From Xylocopa sonorina (Eukaryota; Arthropoda; Insecta; Hymenoptera; Apidae), in contig NW_027490147.1 of assembly GCF_050948175.1 (NCBI RefSeq), forward strand, positions 496,001 through 560,000: a stretch of 64,000 nt of DNA. The letters are read 5' to 3'. Made by a program: the position numbers and the translations under genes. Position 1 is the stretch's first letter. Every line of letters starts with the position of its first letter. Shown one piece after another: positions 49,075 to 59,315 of the stretch. Below the pieces are notes generated by a model. It saw only the letters and a program-made list of their open reading frames with translations. It was not told the DNA's origin and ran no database searches.

Positions 49075-49692
49075 TAATTTTTGTATGTAATTTTTCACTA
49101 CATGTTGAGTAGAGTTCCGGTTGGGCCTTACATCGGTTGAAACAGGTTTTTACTCTTATCGCCTTATTCGCGATATACTACCATTTATTCTAGACATACG
49201 TTCATAACATTCTTTACATCACTGTCTCGTTTTTCTCGCGCGTCCTTGGAACGACCGCAGAAAATGTGCACGTTCCTTGGACACTGCTTCAGTCTCAAAT
49301 GACGTTTGTTATCCGTGACGTTCCATTGTACTGAGGAGAGAATCAATAATTTTTTCGCGGAAGTTTAATATTTTCATACTAGGTATTGACGAGAGAAGTC
49401 CCGCATACTAATTCAATAACTACTTTTCTACACCACTTTACTGTCCTGCGTTAGCAACTATAATAAGAAGACATCTGGTCGGATAGGTCAAGCCTTTTCT
49501 TGTCATTGTTATAAAGGAACACTATATCCGACTTTAACTTATTATTACTAGATTGATCAATAACACGTTTGTGGTTTTCAGAAGTGGCTAGCATGTATAA
49601 CGGCCTTTTAACCGTCCACTTTAAAAATTTAACGCCGTTTCGATTTTGAAAACACATAAATCCACCCCGTTGCTGTTTCCGTTTGTTTGCTT
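49075..49692 (-). pseudogene. piggyBac transposase, C-terminal part
   Basis: The open piece 49451-49657 contains NGVKFLKWTVKRPLYMLATS and LYNNDKKRLDLSDQMSSYYS, matching the piggyBac pattern ending in the conserved Asp-x2-Asp-Gln and Tyr-Tyr. Below it, in other frames, come KVVIELVCGTSLVN and, near 49080-49150, VKTCFNRCKAQPELYSTC, the Cys-rich C-terminal domain. The enzyme would cut and paste DNA at TTAA, but the N-terminal two-thirds is absent and several stops are present. Confidence 0.85.
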
Positions 49693-49929
49693 GATCAGTT
49701 TGGTCAAATTTATTGATGATCCAGACTGCCAGCCTCAGTCTTATTCAATTTTACTCTATGAATATGTCTCGGATTAGCTTGGGCAAATCGATAGATGCAC
49801 CAAACCTCCGAGTCGCAATGTTATTCAATAACCCCAGAGCCCCGTTAGCCGCCGGGCAAGCCCGACGCCCAGGTTTCACCACGAAGAGGTGGGGATGGGT
49901 ACTTCCTGGACACCCAGGTTCTGGAACCC
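49693..49929 (-). repeat. dispersed repeat family 1, copy 2
   Basis: It aligns over its whole length with 29581-29816, in the same orientation, and ends at the same GAACCC. Its left end directly joins the truncated piggyBac element, so this copy or a rearrangement removed the piggyBac 5' part. Confidence 0.8.
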
Positions 49930-50254
49930 AACCTGTCCTGGTAGATGCGTACATTTTCCACACCATTTTTAGGCTGGTTAAAATTGTCGATCCCTTACTG
50001 GATGAGAACGCTCTGGAAGGTTCCGGCGGCCATTCCGCGGGCGCACGTGACGGCAAGCGCGGGCCACTTCCTTTCGGAACTTAGCAAAGTTAATATGTGT
50101 TTCTCTTACCTTCACGCATACGTTTTTCCAAGACAGTCGTTCGATCGGTACGAGTTATCCATGCAGACGCTCTTCTCCACGGCACTTGTATCAAAAGGAA
50201 AATAAAGTGGAAATGTGCAATCGAGAAGTAACTTGTCTCATTCTCGCTCCCACA
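49930..50254. other. unidentified insert sequence
   Basis: GC-richer DNA between the dispersed repeat and resumption of the satellite. Frames are open on both strands with no recognisable domain. It is probably another transposon fragment. Confidence 0.35.
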
Positions 50255-51055
50255 GTTTCAAAGTAAGTAGGTTGAAATGTTTTATGCATCGCATTACTTT
50301 TATCTGCTTCTCAGACTGTTTTAAAAGGAAGTGAATCCTACATTTTCTTTGCAAATGGATGGCGCTTGAAGGAGTCTGCTTGTCAAAGCAATAGACTTCT
50401 AATGCTTTATGCATCGCGATGGCACAACTCATTTCAACATTTCAAAGTAAGGTGTAATGTTCCATGCACCGCATAATGCTCACCTGCTGCTACACAACCG
50501 AAGAATGGGATGTCCACAGTTCCATGCAACGGGAAGGCACTTCATAGCTTCAGCGTATCAAAGTAGTAGAGTTCAAAATATTTTACGCATTGCGATAGCG
50601 CGTCTCACTTCAACGTTTCAAAGTATGTAAGCTGTAATATTCTATGCAACGCATTATACTTATCTGCTTTTACATTTCAGAAGAATATGAATTCTATAGT
50701 TCCTTGCAGAGTCTTCGTGTTCAAAGAGTCTTCGTGTCAAAGCAATAAAGTTCTAGTGCCCCAGGCAATACAATGGCGCATCTAATTTCAACGCTTCAAA
50801 GTAAGTAAATTGCCATCTTCCACGCACAACATTACACTTTTCTGCTTTTACACTGAAAGAGAATGTGCATTCTACAGTTCCTTACAACCGGCTGACGCTT
50901 CATACTGTCACCGTGTGAAGGCAATAGATTCCTAATGCCTCATGCAATCAGATGACGCATCTCATTTCGGTATTCTGTATTCAAGTAAGTGGGAATGTTC
51001 TATGCATAGCATTATGCTTATCTGCTTCCGCACTTCAAAAGGACGCAAATCCACC
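50255..51055 (+). repeat. satellite block E
   Basis: Nearly five monomers in plus orientation. It resumes at GTTTCAAAGTAAG, the point in the monomer where block D stopped, so D and E were one array before the insertion at 48831-50254. It ends at about 51055 against LTR-like sequence. Confidence 0.9.
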
Positions 51056-51934
51056 TATATATTCGTGCACTAAATAGCAGAGGAAATTCTTCCTCCTGGC
51101 ACGACGAGTCCGTTTAGAAATCTTCATATAGGTCATATGTTCGATCCTTTCGTCGAGTTTAGACGAAGGGCGGTAAACGATAAGCGCTGGTTCGCTCTAT
51201 CGCAACTCTTCAATACCGCAGTTACAACTTGAAGTCGAAGCAGAACTCTATCTCAGGTTGTTACGAAGTAGGAAGAGCACTGTGTATAGTAAAGATAAAA
51301 TAAAATGTATTCTAAGTGTTTAGTACAATGAGTAATTATTATATGTATAAACTGAGTTACAAAAAGGAAATTAAAATTAGACTACGAATTTAGAACTAGT
51401 AACCTCATTGAGACAGCGAGAGGTCCATAAAGCGAGTTTTGGAAGAGAGAACTTGCTCGGGTGAGAACCAGAAATTGAATCACACCTCCCAAGATGCGTT
51501 AACGAGCTTCTCGAATTTTGAGGCGCTTCGATAACGTGCGACCGCAGCTGGGAGTATGAGAACTCTCGAGTGGGGACTTGGCATCGCGTGGTGGGATTAA
51601 CGGCGCGTGCCGCTGAGAGGCAGCCGCATACTTGCACGTCACGGCGCATCATCATTTCGTAACTTGAGGATATAGAATATAATATGAACTTAGAAATTAT
51701 GGCTTGAAAGTAAATTGTGTGTTATTTCTATCAATACAATATTGTATCGTGTACAATTTATATACTAGGATTTAGAAATACGAACTTAGAATGTAGGAGA
51801 TATTTACATAGTTCTACAAATGGTATTTTCGGGGGAATAGTCGGGAATCGGGAAGTCAAACAGTCCTAGGTATGGCGCGGGCTCTGAGCGTTGGCTCCTG
51901 TAGGGGTTGATTCTGCTGGGAGATAGATCTATGA
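51056..51934. repeat. LTR-like flank of minus gypsy copies
   Basis: The start (TATATTCGTGCACTAAA) resembles 57288-57304 (TATATTCATGCACTAAA), and GATAAGCG.TGG..CGCTCTATC near 51180-51210 recurs near 57398-57420. The two stretches bracket the minus-strand gypsy cluster as direct repeats, as LTRs would, but similarity is patchy and the exact ends are not clear. Confidence 0.5.
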
Positions 51935-52393
51935 CTATTCTGATTTGAGAATGATATTTATTATGCTTACAGCGGTTTGTGCGATGCTAAAGGATTCTAA
52001 TTGAAGTTCGCCAGTAACGTCGTATAAAAATTGTAATGTTTCTAAAAGAATTTGTCTGTCGATTTGTTTTCTCTCGTGTTCGGATACTGGTAAAGAAATT
52101 TGAAAATAGTTCCCGCAAGGATTTACTTTAGCTCTTCCTAGATTTATATTTTCTTTGTATTGAATGAATCTTTCTAAGTTTTGTAAATCGCGTACACCCG
52201 AGTCATATAGGCGACTTCCTTGTGTAATAAATACTACGACGCTGTCGTTCCTCACAGATAAAGAGTCTCTCGTCATTTTGAAAAGAGGGCACTGTCGGTC
52301 TGTACGTAAGTTGTCGTCTGTCGATAAGTTAGTTGGTAATGTTGTCGATAACGTAGGAGTTGAACTTTCTGTCGGTAAATGAGGTTGGACCAT
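51935..52393 (-). pseudogene. gypsy RNase H-integrase linker, minus copy
   Basis: This 152-codon frame is paralogous to 43399-43989. It carries DNLRTDRQ-like, SVVVFIT, ENINLGRAKVNPCGNYFQI and QIDRQILLETL. It ends in IINIILKSE, beyond which no integrase domain follows. Confidence 0.75.
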
Positions 52394-52478
52394 ATTACTC
52401 TTTGAGGATGATGGTGTAGGATGCGGTGGAGGCGGAAGTTTGGAAGATTTTGGAATTGGAATTTCGAAGATATTGTTG

Positions 52479-53050
52479 TCAGAGTCGCTGGAATAGGAAA
52501 ACGGGATTTACGCTGATCGGGTTGTGTGACAAAGCGTCGGTATTCATGTTGACCTTTCCTGGCTTGTACACTATTTCGTACTCGTAATCTGTCAATTTAA
52601 GGCGCCAATGAACGGGTGTGCTAGACGCATCTTTTACAGAATTTATCCAGATCAACAGCCTGTGGTCTGTGACGATCACGAAAGATCTCCCGTAAATGTA
52701 CAGTCTGAAATAATGGGCAACGGAAGTGATTGCTAAGCACTTCTTTTCGATCGTTGAAGACTTTCTTTCCGTGTTATTTAGCAAACGAGAAGTATACGCG
52801 ATCGGGAGATCCCTACCAACTGGGCCCTGGCTGAGAACGGTGCCGATAGCGTCGGTGGATGCGTCACACGTGATGATAAAAGGTTTCGTGAAATGCGGAA
52901 ATTGAAGTATAGGTGCTTCGCAGAATATGTTCCTTAATGCTACAAATGCGCTTTCATGGTCGTTTCGCTATATGAATTTGACCTAGGAATTGCTTTATTT
53001 GCTTGGGATTTTGCGGACGTGGAAAATTTTTTATGGCTCACACTTTATTT
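52479..53050 (-). pseudogene. gypsy RNase H, minus copy
   Basis: The open piece 52479-52784 covers the C-terminal half: KKCLAITSVAHYFRLYIYG, then VTDHRLLIWINSV and PGKVNMNTDALSHN. The N-terminal half (ITCDASTDAIG-like, near 52830-52890) is upstream, with a frame change near 52960. The motifs match the plus copy's RNase H. Confidence 0.8.
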
Positions 53051-53053
53051 GGG

Positions 53054-53524
53054 TCAGGTTTGACTCCGTTTTCGTTGATTACGCGTCCTAAATAGTTTAT
53101 TTCGACGTAGGCGTTCGACTAATTTATTGAATTTAATTTCGTGTTCTTGTAATGAACATGCATATGAAACATTGTCGTCGAGATAAACGAATGTCTCGTT
53201 GCCTTGTAAACCAGTTAAAACATTATCCATCAACCATTGAAAAGTTTGTGGGGCGTTACGGAGCCCGAACGGCATTCTTTGGAACTAGTAGTGGCCGTGG
53301 GGTATAGAAAATGCAATTTTCGCGGCGTTAGGTGCGGTCAGAGGAATCTGATAAAATTCACTCGCTAAGTCCAACGTGCTAAAGCATCTCGCACTACTTA
53401 GATGGTCTAATATCTTCGTAATGCACGGGAATGGATAGGCGGTTATCGATATTTCATTAAGATTGCAATAATCTATAACTACCTTTTTTCTACCGTTTCT
53501 TTGGGAAATCGGTTTTTTTGGCAC
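53054..53524 (-). pseudogene. gypsy reverse transcriptase, minus copy
   Basis: Two pieces, 53285-53524 and 53054-53275, are split by a stop or frameshift near 53280. The first reads MPKKPISQRNGRKKVVIDYC, then CFSTLDLASEFYQIPL. The second reads MPFGLRNAPQTFQWLMD, with YLDD at 53174-53185. The catalytic Asp pair is therefore present, but the domain cannot be made in one piece. Confidence 0.85.
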
Positions 53525-54470
53525 TATCCAGAGCGGAGAGTTATACGGTGATCTTGAGGAGACAGTGAAGTTGCGTGCTTCCGGCTCTGTGACATTGGTT
53601 TTATTTGTACGCGGTAGGTTATATTATACATATGTACGCTAGGATTTATAGAATTTGGAGGGCGAGATTCAGTGGATTTAGCAACGATACTTGCGTATAA
53701 TATAGCAAGATTAGGAAGCAGTCGTTTTGGACTGGATACACAGGATTTAGTAATATTAGTAAAGTTAGCACGCATGTAAGAAACGGCGGATTTAGTAGAA
53801 TCAATAGAATTAGAATGCATGCGGGAACAAGCGTATTCAGAGGAATTAGTATGCTTACGAAAAATAGCGGATTTAGAGGAATTAGTAAATAATGAATAAA
53901 GTGCTGGTTCGCGTTCTTGCGGTTCAGAGATGGGAAGCGGTTCCAAATAAATTTTGGCTACCATAATCGTGATTTCTGTGTCTGTTGAATTAATTATGTG
54001 AACTATAGCATGACCATTTCGAACTTTGACAATCGCGTTACCGAAGTACACTCCCTTCGAGTTCTGCAGTCGGAGGATAACTCCTTCACCGACGCCTGAA
54101 TTAATTATTCTGACGCGTATTCCCGAATTTGTTAGCGGAGGAAGCGTTATTTTCTCTAAGATGTCCTCTCGACGTGGAAGCGGAATTCTGTTTCCATGCC
54201 AAAGGATAAACTTGTTTTGGAAAGAGGTATCAGTATCAGCACAAAACCCGAATCCTAAGATCCCTGCGGTTTTAATTGGAAAAGCTGCTCCAACGAAGTT
54301 TAACGGTACGTCTCGCCAGAATATGGGAAGGGTGACGGTTCATAAGGTAGCCACGTTTCCATGGGTTATCCCGGTATTCGTGAGTTGTTCAGCGGGATTA
54401 ATATGTACTTTGGGATTCAAAGCGTTGTGTTTGATCAATCATCATCACTACGGGTTGAATTAATGCACTG
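53524..54470 (-). pseudogene. gypsy protease and PR-RT linker, minus copy
   Basis: Reading down from about 54470, remnants of protease strands (VVPIITG-like, GILGFGFCADTDTSF) are followed by the linker KFILWHGNRIPLPRREDI. From 54051 a 175-codon open frame begins MYFGNAIVKVRNGHAIVHII. Its second half, with many short Ser/Asn/Thr repeats (NSSEYACSRMHSNS-like), is unusual. On the DNA it shows a repeated AGAATTAGTA-like motif around 53810-53890, an internal expansion absent from the plus copy. Confidence 0.7.
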
Positions 54471-54513
54471 TACTCGATAATAACTGTGGGAACACTGGTT
54501 TTCCCGGTAATAT

Positions 54514-55110
54514 TTACTGCTGCTCTTTTATCGTTATTTCCGGGTCGTCTTTCAACAAAGCGAGAATTCGGCAATCGGGGCCGGCCTCGCGTACCGTCTT
54601 GTGACAGACCTGGAGGCAGTTTGCTTCTCCCGGATACGTAAGCGAACTATTATTTGCGGCATTATTAATAAACTGTCTCTTCCGGCACTCGTCAATCATA
54701 TGTCCCAGATATCTACAGTATCTGCATACTATTTCCCGTTGGACGGGTGGTGCGTATTGACGCTGCGATGGTTCTGTTAAAAGAGGTCACTTCTGTCGGA
54801 CGTTCCCAGCGGTATCGTCCCGAGGGTAGGTAATATACATTCGGGGTGGAAATTTTCTACGCGGGGACGCAAAGCATTCAGCCTTTCTTTGTCCAGTTCA
54901 CATCGCCTATATAATTGTTCCTCTTTCGCGAATGCGTCTGTGTACGAATCATAGATGCGCGTACTCATTAAAAGGCGAATTTCTGGAATGAGTTGGTAAA
55001 AGAGAGACGCTGAGTCGCTTTGTGTGTGCGAGCGAGGTGACGGCTGTAGTCCTTGGTGTAAGCGAGCCAGCAAATTGCGGCTGAGGATTGCCTGTAGTGT
55101 AGGCACGAAA
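54514..55110 (-). pseudogene. gypsy Gag C-terminal part, minus copy
   Basis: The piece 54777-55106 contains LFYQLIPEIRLLMSTRIYD and FAKEEQLYRRCELDKERLNA, matching the helical Gag region of the neighbouring copy (LIPEIRVQVPMTQ, YKLQELDRERL). A CCHC knuckle CRYCRYLGHMIDEC lies at 54685-54726, and its downstream tail runs in the frame 54514-54699. The N-terminal Gag half is missing. Confidence 0.8.
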
Positions 55111-55129
55111 AGCTGATGGTGAATAGAGG

Positions 55130-55880
55130 GTGTCTGGCGGTACGCCTGACGTCACATGACCCAATTTGTCGCCTTCGATGTAAAATAGATCTTGACTTGT
55201 GTCAATCACGTCCATTACATGATTTTTCTCCTCTTCGTTTAAATGATCTAGCCGTAAGAGATCTATTATATTTTCGAAGCGAGATATCGCTGATTGGGTT
55301 TCCGTGGCTCTTACAACTGATTTCGTTACTTGCGCATAGGTTTATTTTTCATTTATACAAGAAGGGGATACATGTTCGCAACTCGGCGCCTGACGCGGAA
55401 CAAAATCTTTTGAATTTCTGCATGTATAAATCTTTTGAATTTCTGTGATATCGAAAATCGTTCTTGGTTTTTTGAAAAAATTTCTGCGATTTCTCGCGGC
55501 TCTTCCCGTGACTTTGCGATGCGTTTTGTTTTTTCGGCGGCTTTGGACGATTTTCTAATTAATGGCTCGGCTGTTTAAAATCGTTCGTCCTGAATAAGGA
55601 TTTGATTTGACTTCCGTAGAGACGATGTCGCGACAGAATGGGATGGTTGTTCCATGCCATTTGACCTCTTCTTTAGAAAAGATATTTCTGCATAGACGCA
55701 GAAGCCTAAGTCTAAATTTCCCTCAGGTTTTAGCGGGAAATCGTCGTTGACTACATTGAAAGGTACCACGCGTTCGAATAAGACAATATTAACTGTTCTT
55801 ATTGTATTGGCTTGTCCATTAGTTACACCCGCAATTACAAGCGTTTCGGAAGAATGTACGCGTGTGCAAGCGGACAATGT
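55130..55880 (-). pseudogene. gypsy protease end and RT start
   Basis: The piece 55575-55877 reads LVIAGVTNGQANTIRTVNIV and GNLDLGFCVYAEISF, the protease C-terminal strands. Below it, LDHLNEEEKNHVMDVIDTSQ and DLFYIEGDKLGHV (about 55150-55250) mark the family's typical start of the RT region. The frame is broken between the two, and RT proper is absent. Confidence 0.78.
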
Positions 55881-56041
55881 GGTTTGTTTAACTATGTTAA
55901 TTTCATGTGCCAGTATTTATCATGAATTCTGTGGTTTTTAAAGGAGCTGAAATTAACATGACGCTTGGTGTGTTCAGTCGTCCGCTTCGCTAGCTGATTC
56001 GTTTGTCGCAAGATTTCTCACATTACGACTGCCCTCGCGAC

Positions 56042-56950
56042 CTATCTCGCGGCGCGGCGGAAGGCCATACCCGCTTCCCAATTGTCTCTTACGACACTCT
56101 TCGACCTCGTGCCCTTGATTTTTGCAGTATCTTTAGTATTTTTCTCGTGGCATGATCGGCGCGGATTTTCGTAAGGGAGCCTGCGTGTAAGAAATTTGCG
56201 TGATATTGCAGAATGAAAAGTATTTGGTATTTGTAACGGCGGCGTTGGTTTCGATCGATAATCCCTAGCATAATGCCAGATGTGGTTACAAACTGAGCAG
56301 GTTATGTCGCTGCGGTTATTCCTGACTTCAGCGTGAGAACGAGAATTTAGTAACCGCTCGCGATCTAATTCCTGTAGCTTGTATAGCTCGCGGGCGCGCG
56401 CAAATTTGTCTTGTGATGAATTAATTTGTGTCATCGGAACTTGTACCCTAATTTCCGGAATTAGTCCGTCCATGAAGTAACGTAATGTTAATTCGTCTAT
56501 ATTTGAAGAAGCTTGCGAAGCGTATGGCAATAATCTTTCCCTGTATATTATGGCTGATCGTAGGTCTTTAACCCTACTGATATGATCAAATATGTGTTCT
56601 CCCGGCTTCATGAATATATTCGTTAGTTCTCTGCAATAGTGATCAGCGGACCTTATAGCACCGAACGAATTTTTGAGGATATCCGTCAATACTAGAATTG
56701 AGTTACTTGGCTCATTCTCGAGTGCCATGTATGCGCGACCTTTTAATTTGCTCTTCACCAGTCGCGTAAATGCAGCAAAAGCGCATTTGCAGGCTCGCGT
56801 GAATTGTAGCACAGAGATATTTTGCCCGTCATACTGAGGTACGGCTTCTAACGTTTGTTTCAGAGACAATTCGTTGTGATGATTTGCGGTATTAGCGCAA
56901 ATTTCTGTAGTAGCCTGCAGACGGCACGTTACAGAATTGCGGACTGATCA
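56042..56950 (-). pseudogene. gag: gypsy Gag, near full length
   Basis: The open frame runs from above 56869 (no ATG; the frame continues upstream into LQATTEICANTANHHNEL) to 56042, about 275 codons or more. It has the Gag capsid pattern VPQYDGQNISVLQFTRACK, then LKGRAYMALENEP and FDHISRVKDLRSAI. A degenerate zinc knuckle CSVCNHIWHYARDY has Tyr in place of the last Cys. The damaged knuckle and lack of a start codon suggest it is inactive despite the long frame. Confidence 0.8.
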
Positions 56951-57954
56951 CTCGATTTTGACGGGTGCCGTGGTTCCTTTAATCGGGCGTGAACCCTAAA
57001 ATCACTCGCGGACGTAAAGTAAGCATAAACTTACCTTCCGCTGTCTTCACGCCTTTGTTGAGTCTGTATTTCTTTTCCAGATATCGCTATTGCCTGGCAT
57101 CGCCTTTCGGGATAGCTGCGGCGTACGGTCTGCATTGCAGAAACGTCAGAGGAACGAGGACCCACTGACGCTGACTGAAACGGTGGATCTGGATCAAAGA
57201 GCTCGTTGATTATGGAGTAACCTGGACCGGGACAGCAGGCGCAGCAGCAGCAACGGAATGGTAGGCGGGGCACACCAATGCTCCCTTATATTCATGCACT
57301 AAACGACGCAAAATGTTCATATGGCACGCAATTCGTGTTTTCTTATTAACAGAGCGGCACATTCAAGACAAGCTTCGTCGAACTGAATTCAAGTTGGATA
57401 AGCGGTGGCCCGCTCTATCCGCATCAGTCCAGCAGAACGAGAGTCGGTCGGTTAATAAGCCTTCACTTGTTATTCTACACGGTTAAGTGGCGGACCGCTC
57501 TAACTATGCAGAGCTCCAAGTATTAATACTAAATCAAAGTATGAATCCGTGTACGAATTTGCGAGACCAGTATGATAACTGCGAGGATGTAGAATAGAAC
57601 TGGATATAAGGTATAATAAAACGTATATTCTGCATAAAAACCTATGTTTACATTTCACTTTCCTTAACTATGTTTAAGCAGTTTAACGAAGTAGATATAG
57701 AAAATGAACTTAAGTCAAGATATAGAAGACACTTCGAAGAGGTGATGGAGTGGCCCTAAGGCATGAATCTAAGTATGGAATCGCGGATACTCCGATAGAG
57801 TCCCGGACGAGAGATCTAGTCGGAACTGGAGTCGGAAACGAAATATATCTCTTTTCGCGTGCACGAGACCTTTTCGGTTCTCGTGGTGTGCGAGTCGCTC
57901 GGTACTCGCGGTGGGGCGGCCAGTGGGAGTGGGATGCGGCTCACGTTACGTGTG
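56951..57954. repeat. LTR-like right flank of gypsy cluster
   Basis: The part 57288-57420 resembles 51056-51210, 57480-57510 resembles 45030-45060, and 57855-57925 resembles 40500-40585. The mixture indicates LTR remnants of the local gypsy family. Short frames here (57031-57273 minus, 57750-57959 plus) show no domain. Confidence 0.5.
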
Positions 57955-59040
57955 ATTAATGCTATGCATAGAATATTCCAGCTTACATACTTTGAAACGT
58001 TGAAATGAGATGCGAAATTGCATTGCATGGAGCATTAGAAATCTATTGCTCTCATACGTAGACACTACGGAGCGTCATCCTGTCATATTGAACTGTAGCA
58101 TTTACATTCCTTTCATGTGTAGAAGCTGCTAAACTTAATGCTATGCACGGAAGATTACAGCTTACATACTTTGAAACGTTGAAATGAGTTGCACCATCGC
58201 ATTGCATGGAGCATTAGAACTCTACTGTATTGACACGCAGACACTGTGAAACGCCATCCCGTTGCATGGAACTGTAGGGTTTACATTCATTAGAAATGTA
58301 GAAGCAGATAAGTATAGTGCCATGCATAGAAGATTACAGCACACTTACTTTGTAACGTTGAAATGATATGCGACATCGCATTGCATGGACAGTAGAATTC
58401 TATTGCTTTTACACGCAGTCACTATGAAGCAACATTTAGTTTCATATAACTGTAGAAGTCACATTTTTCATAGCGTAGAAGCAGACAGGCATAATGCTAT
58501 TAGTAGAAGATTATAGCTTACTTACTCTAAAGCGTTGGAATGAGATGCGCCTAGGCATTGCATGGAGAACTATAACTCTATTGCTTTGACAGACTGACAC
58601 TGCGGAGTGCCATCCCGTTAAAATGGGATGGGACATCGCGCTGTATGAAGTATTAGAAATCTATTTCATTGACACGAAGACATCTGGAAACGCAATCTCT
58701 TTGCAAGGTGGTGTAGGTTCCACATTATTTTGAAGTGCAGAAGCAGATAAATATAACATATTGCATAAAATATTACATCTTATCATGAAACATCCAAATG
58801 CGGTGCGAAATCGCGGCAAATGAAGTATTAGAACTATTTATAGTTCTATTTATAGTATTTATAGACATGCAGAAACTATGAAACGCGATCGCGTTGCATG
58901 AAATATTCGTAACCTGATTCTTCTGAAGAGGAGTAGCAGACGAGCATAATGCATTACATAGGGCATTACTACTTACTTGCTTTGAAAGTTGGAATGAAAT
59001 GTGTCATCGTGATAAATGAAGCATTAGAACCCTATTGCAT
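57955..59040 (-). repeat. satellite block F
   Basis: About six monomers in minus orientation, the longest block in the window. Landmarks such as TTGAAATGAGATGCG, ATTGCATGGAGCATTAGAA and AGCAGATAAGTATA recur at the monomer period. It flips to plus near 59040, within a repeated ATGAATCCT. Confidence 0.9.
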
Positions 59041-59280
59041 CGATACTTATGAATCCTATGAATCCTACAGTTCCATGCAATATGATAGCGTTTCATAGTG
59101 TCTGCGTGCTAAAGCATGATAGTTCTAATGCTTCATGCAACGCGACAGTCCATCTCATTTCAACGTTTCAAGGTAAGTTATTTGTAATGTTCTATATATT
59201 GCATTATGCTAATCTGCTTCTGCTCTTGAAAGGAATGTGATTTCTACAAATTAATGCAACCGGATAGCGCTTCTAAGTGT
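59041..59280 (+). repeat. satellite block G
   Basis: About one and a half monomers in plus orientation, ending near 59280 at the GC-rich open frame. Confidence 0.85.
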
Positions 59281-59315
59281 AACGTTGTGCGTAGCGTCTG
59301 CTTCCAATTCCACAC

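Larger units (their letters stand above)
48831..49692 (-). mobile_element. piggyBac-like element, 3' part
   Basis: TTAA at 48831-48834, the known piggyBac target, is followed by a terminus starting CACATTGACGCCGG. Behind it lie three 43-bp subterminal repeats (48844, 48887, 48930). Further in, on the minus strand, is the C-terminal part of a piggyBac transposase. The 5' portion of the element is missing, and at 49693 it abuts an unrelated dispersed repeat. The element sits inside a satellite monomer. Confidence 0.85.
51935..55110 (-). mobile_element. gypsy fragment, minus-strand copy
   Basis: Read downward from 55110 the order is C-terminal Gag with a zinc knuckle, protease, PR-RT linker, RT, RNase H and the RNase H-integrase linker. 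It is the same family as the plus-strand copy at 41762-44560, in the opposite orientation. Integrase is absent below 51935. Several frameshifts are present, but long pieces remain open. Confidence 0.88.
55120..56950 (-). mobile_element. gypsy fragment, Gag-protease copy
   Basis: A second minus-strand gypsy copy lies immediately upstream of the previous one. It carries an almost full Gag, the protease end, and the start of the protease-RT region. It stops at about 55157, where an LTR-like terminus TGTGACGTCAGGCG begins on the minus strand. The tandem arrangement suggests one element inserted into another, followed by deletions. Confidence 0.8.

Noticed and set aside
48166..51055. Satellite considered as a CRISPR-like array
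   Set aside because: The repeats are diverged, there are no unique spacers of fixed length, and the context is eukaryotic.
54026..54463. 145-codon plus frame
   Set aside because: It is antisense to the gypsy protease-linker region, whose homology is clear on the minus strand.
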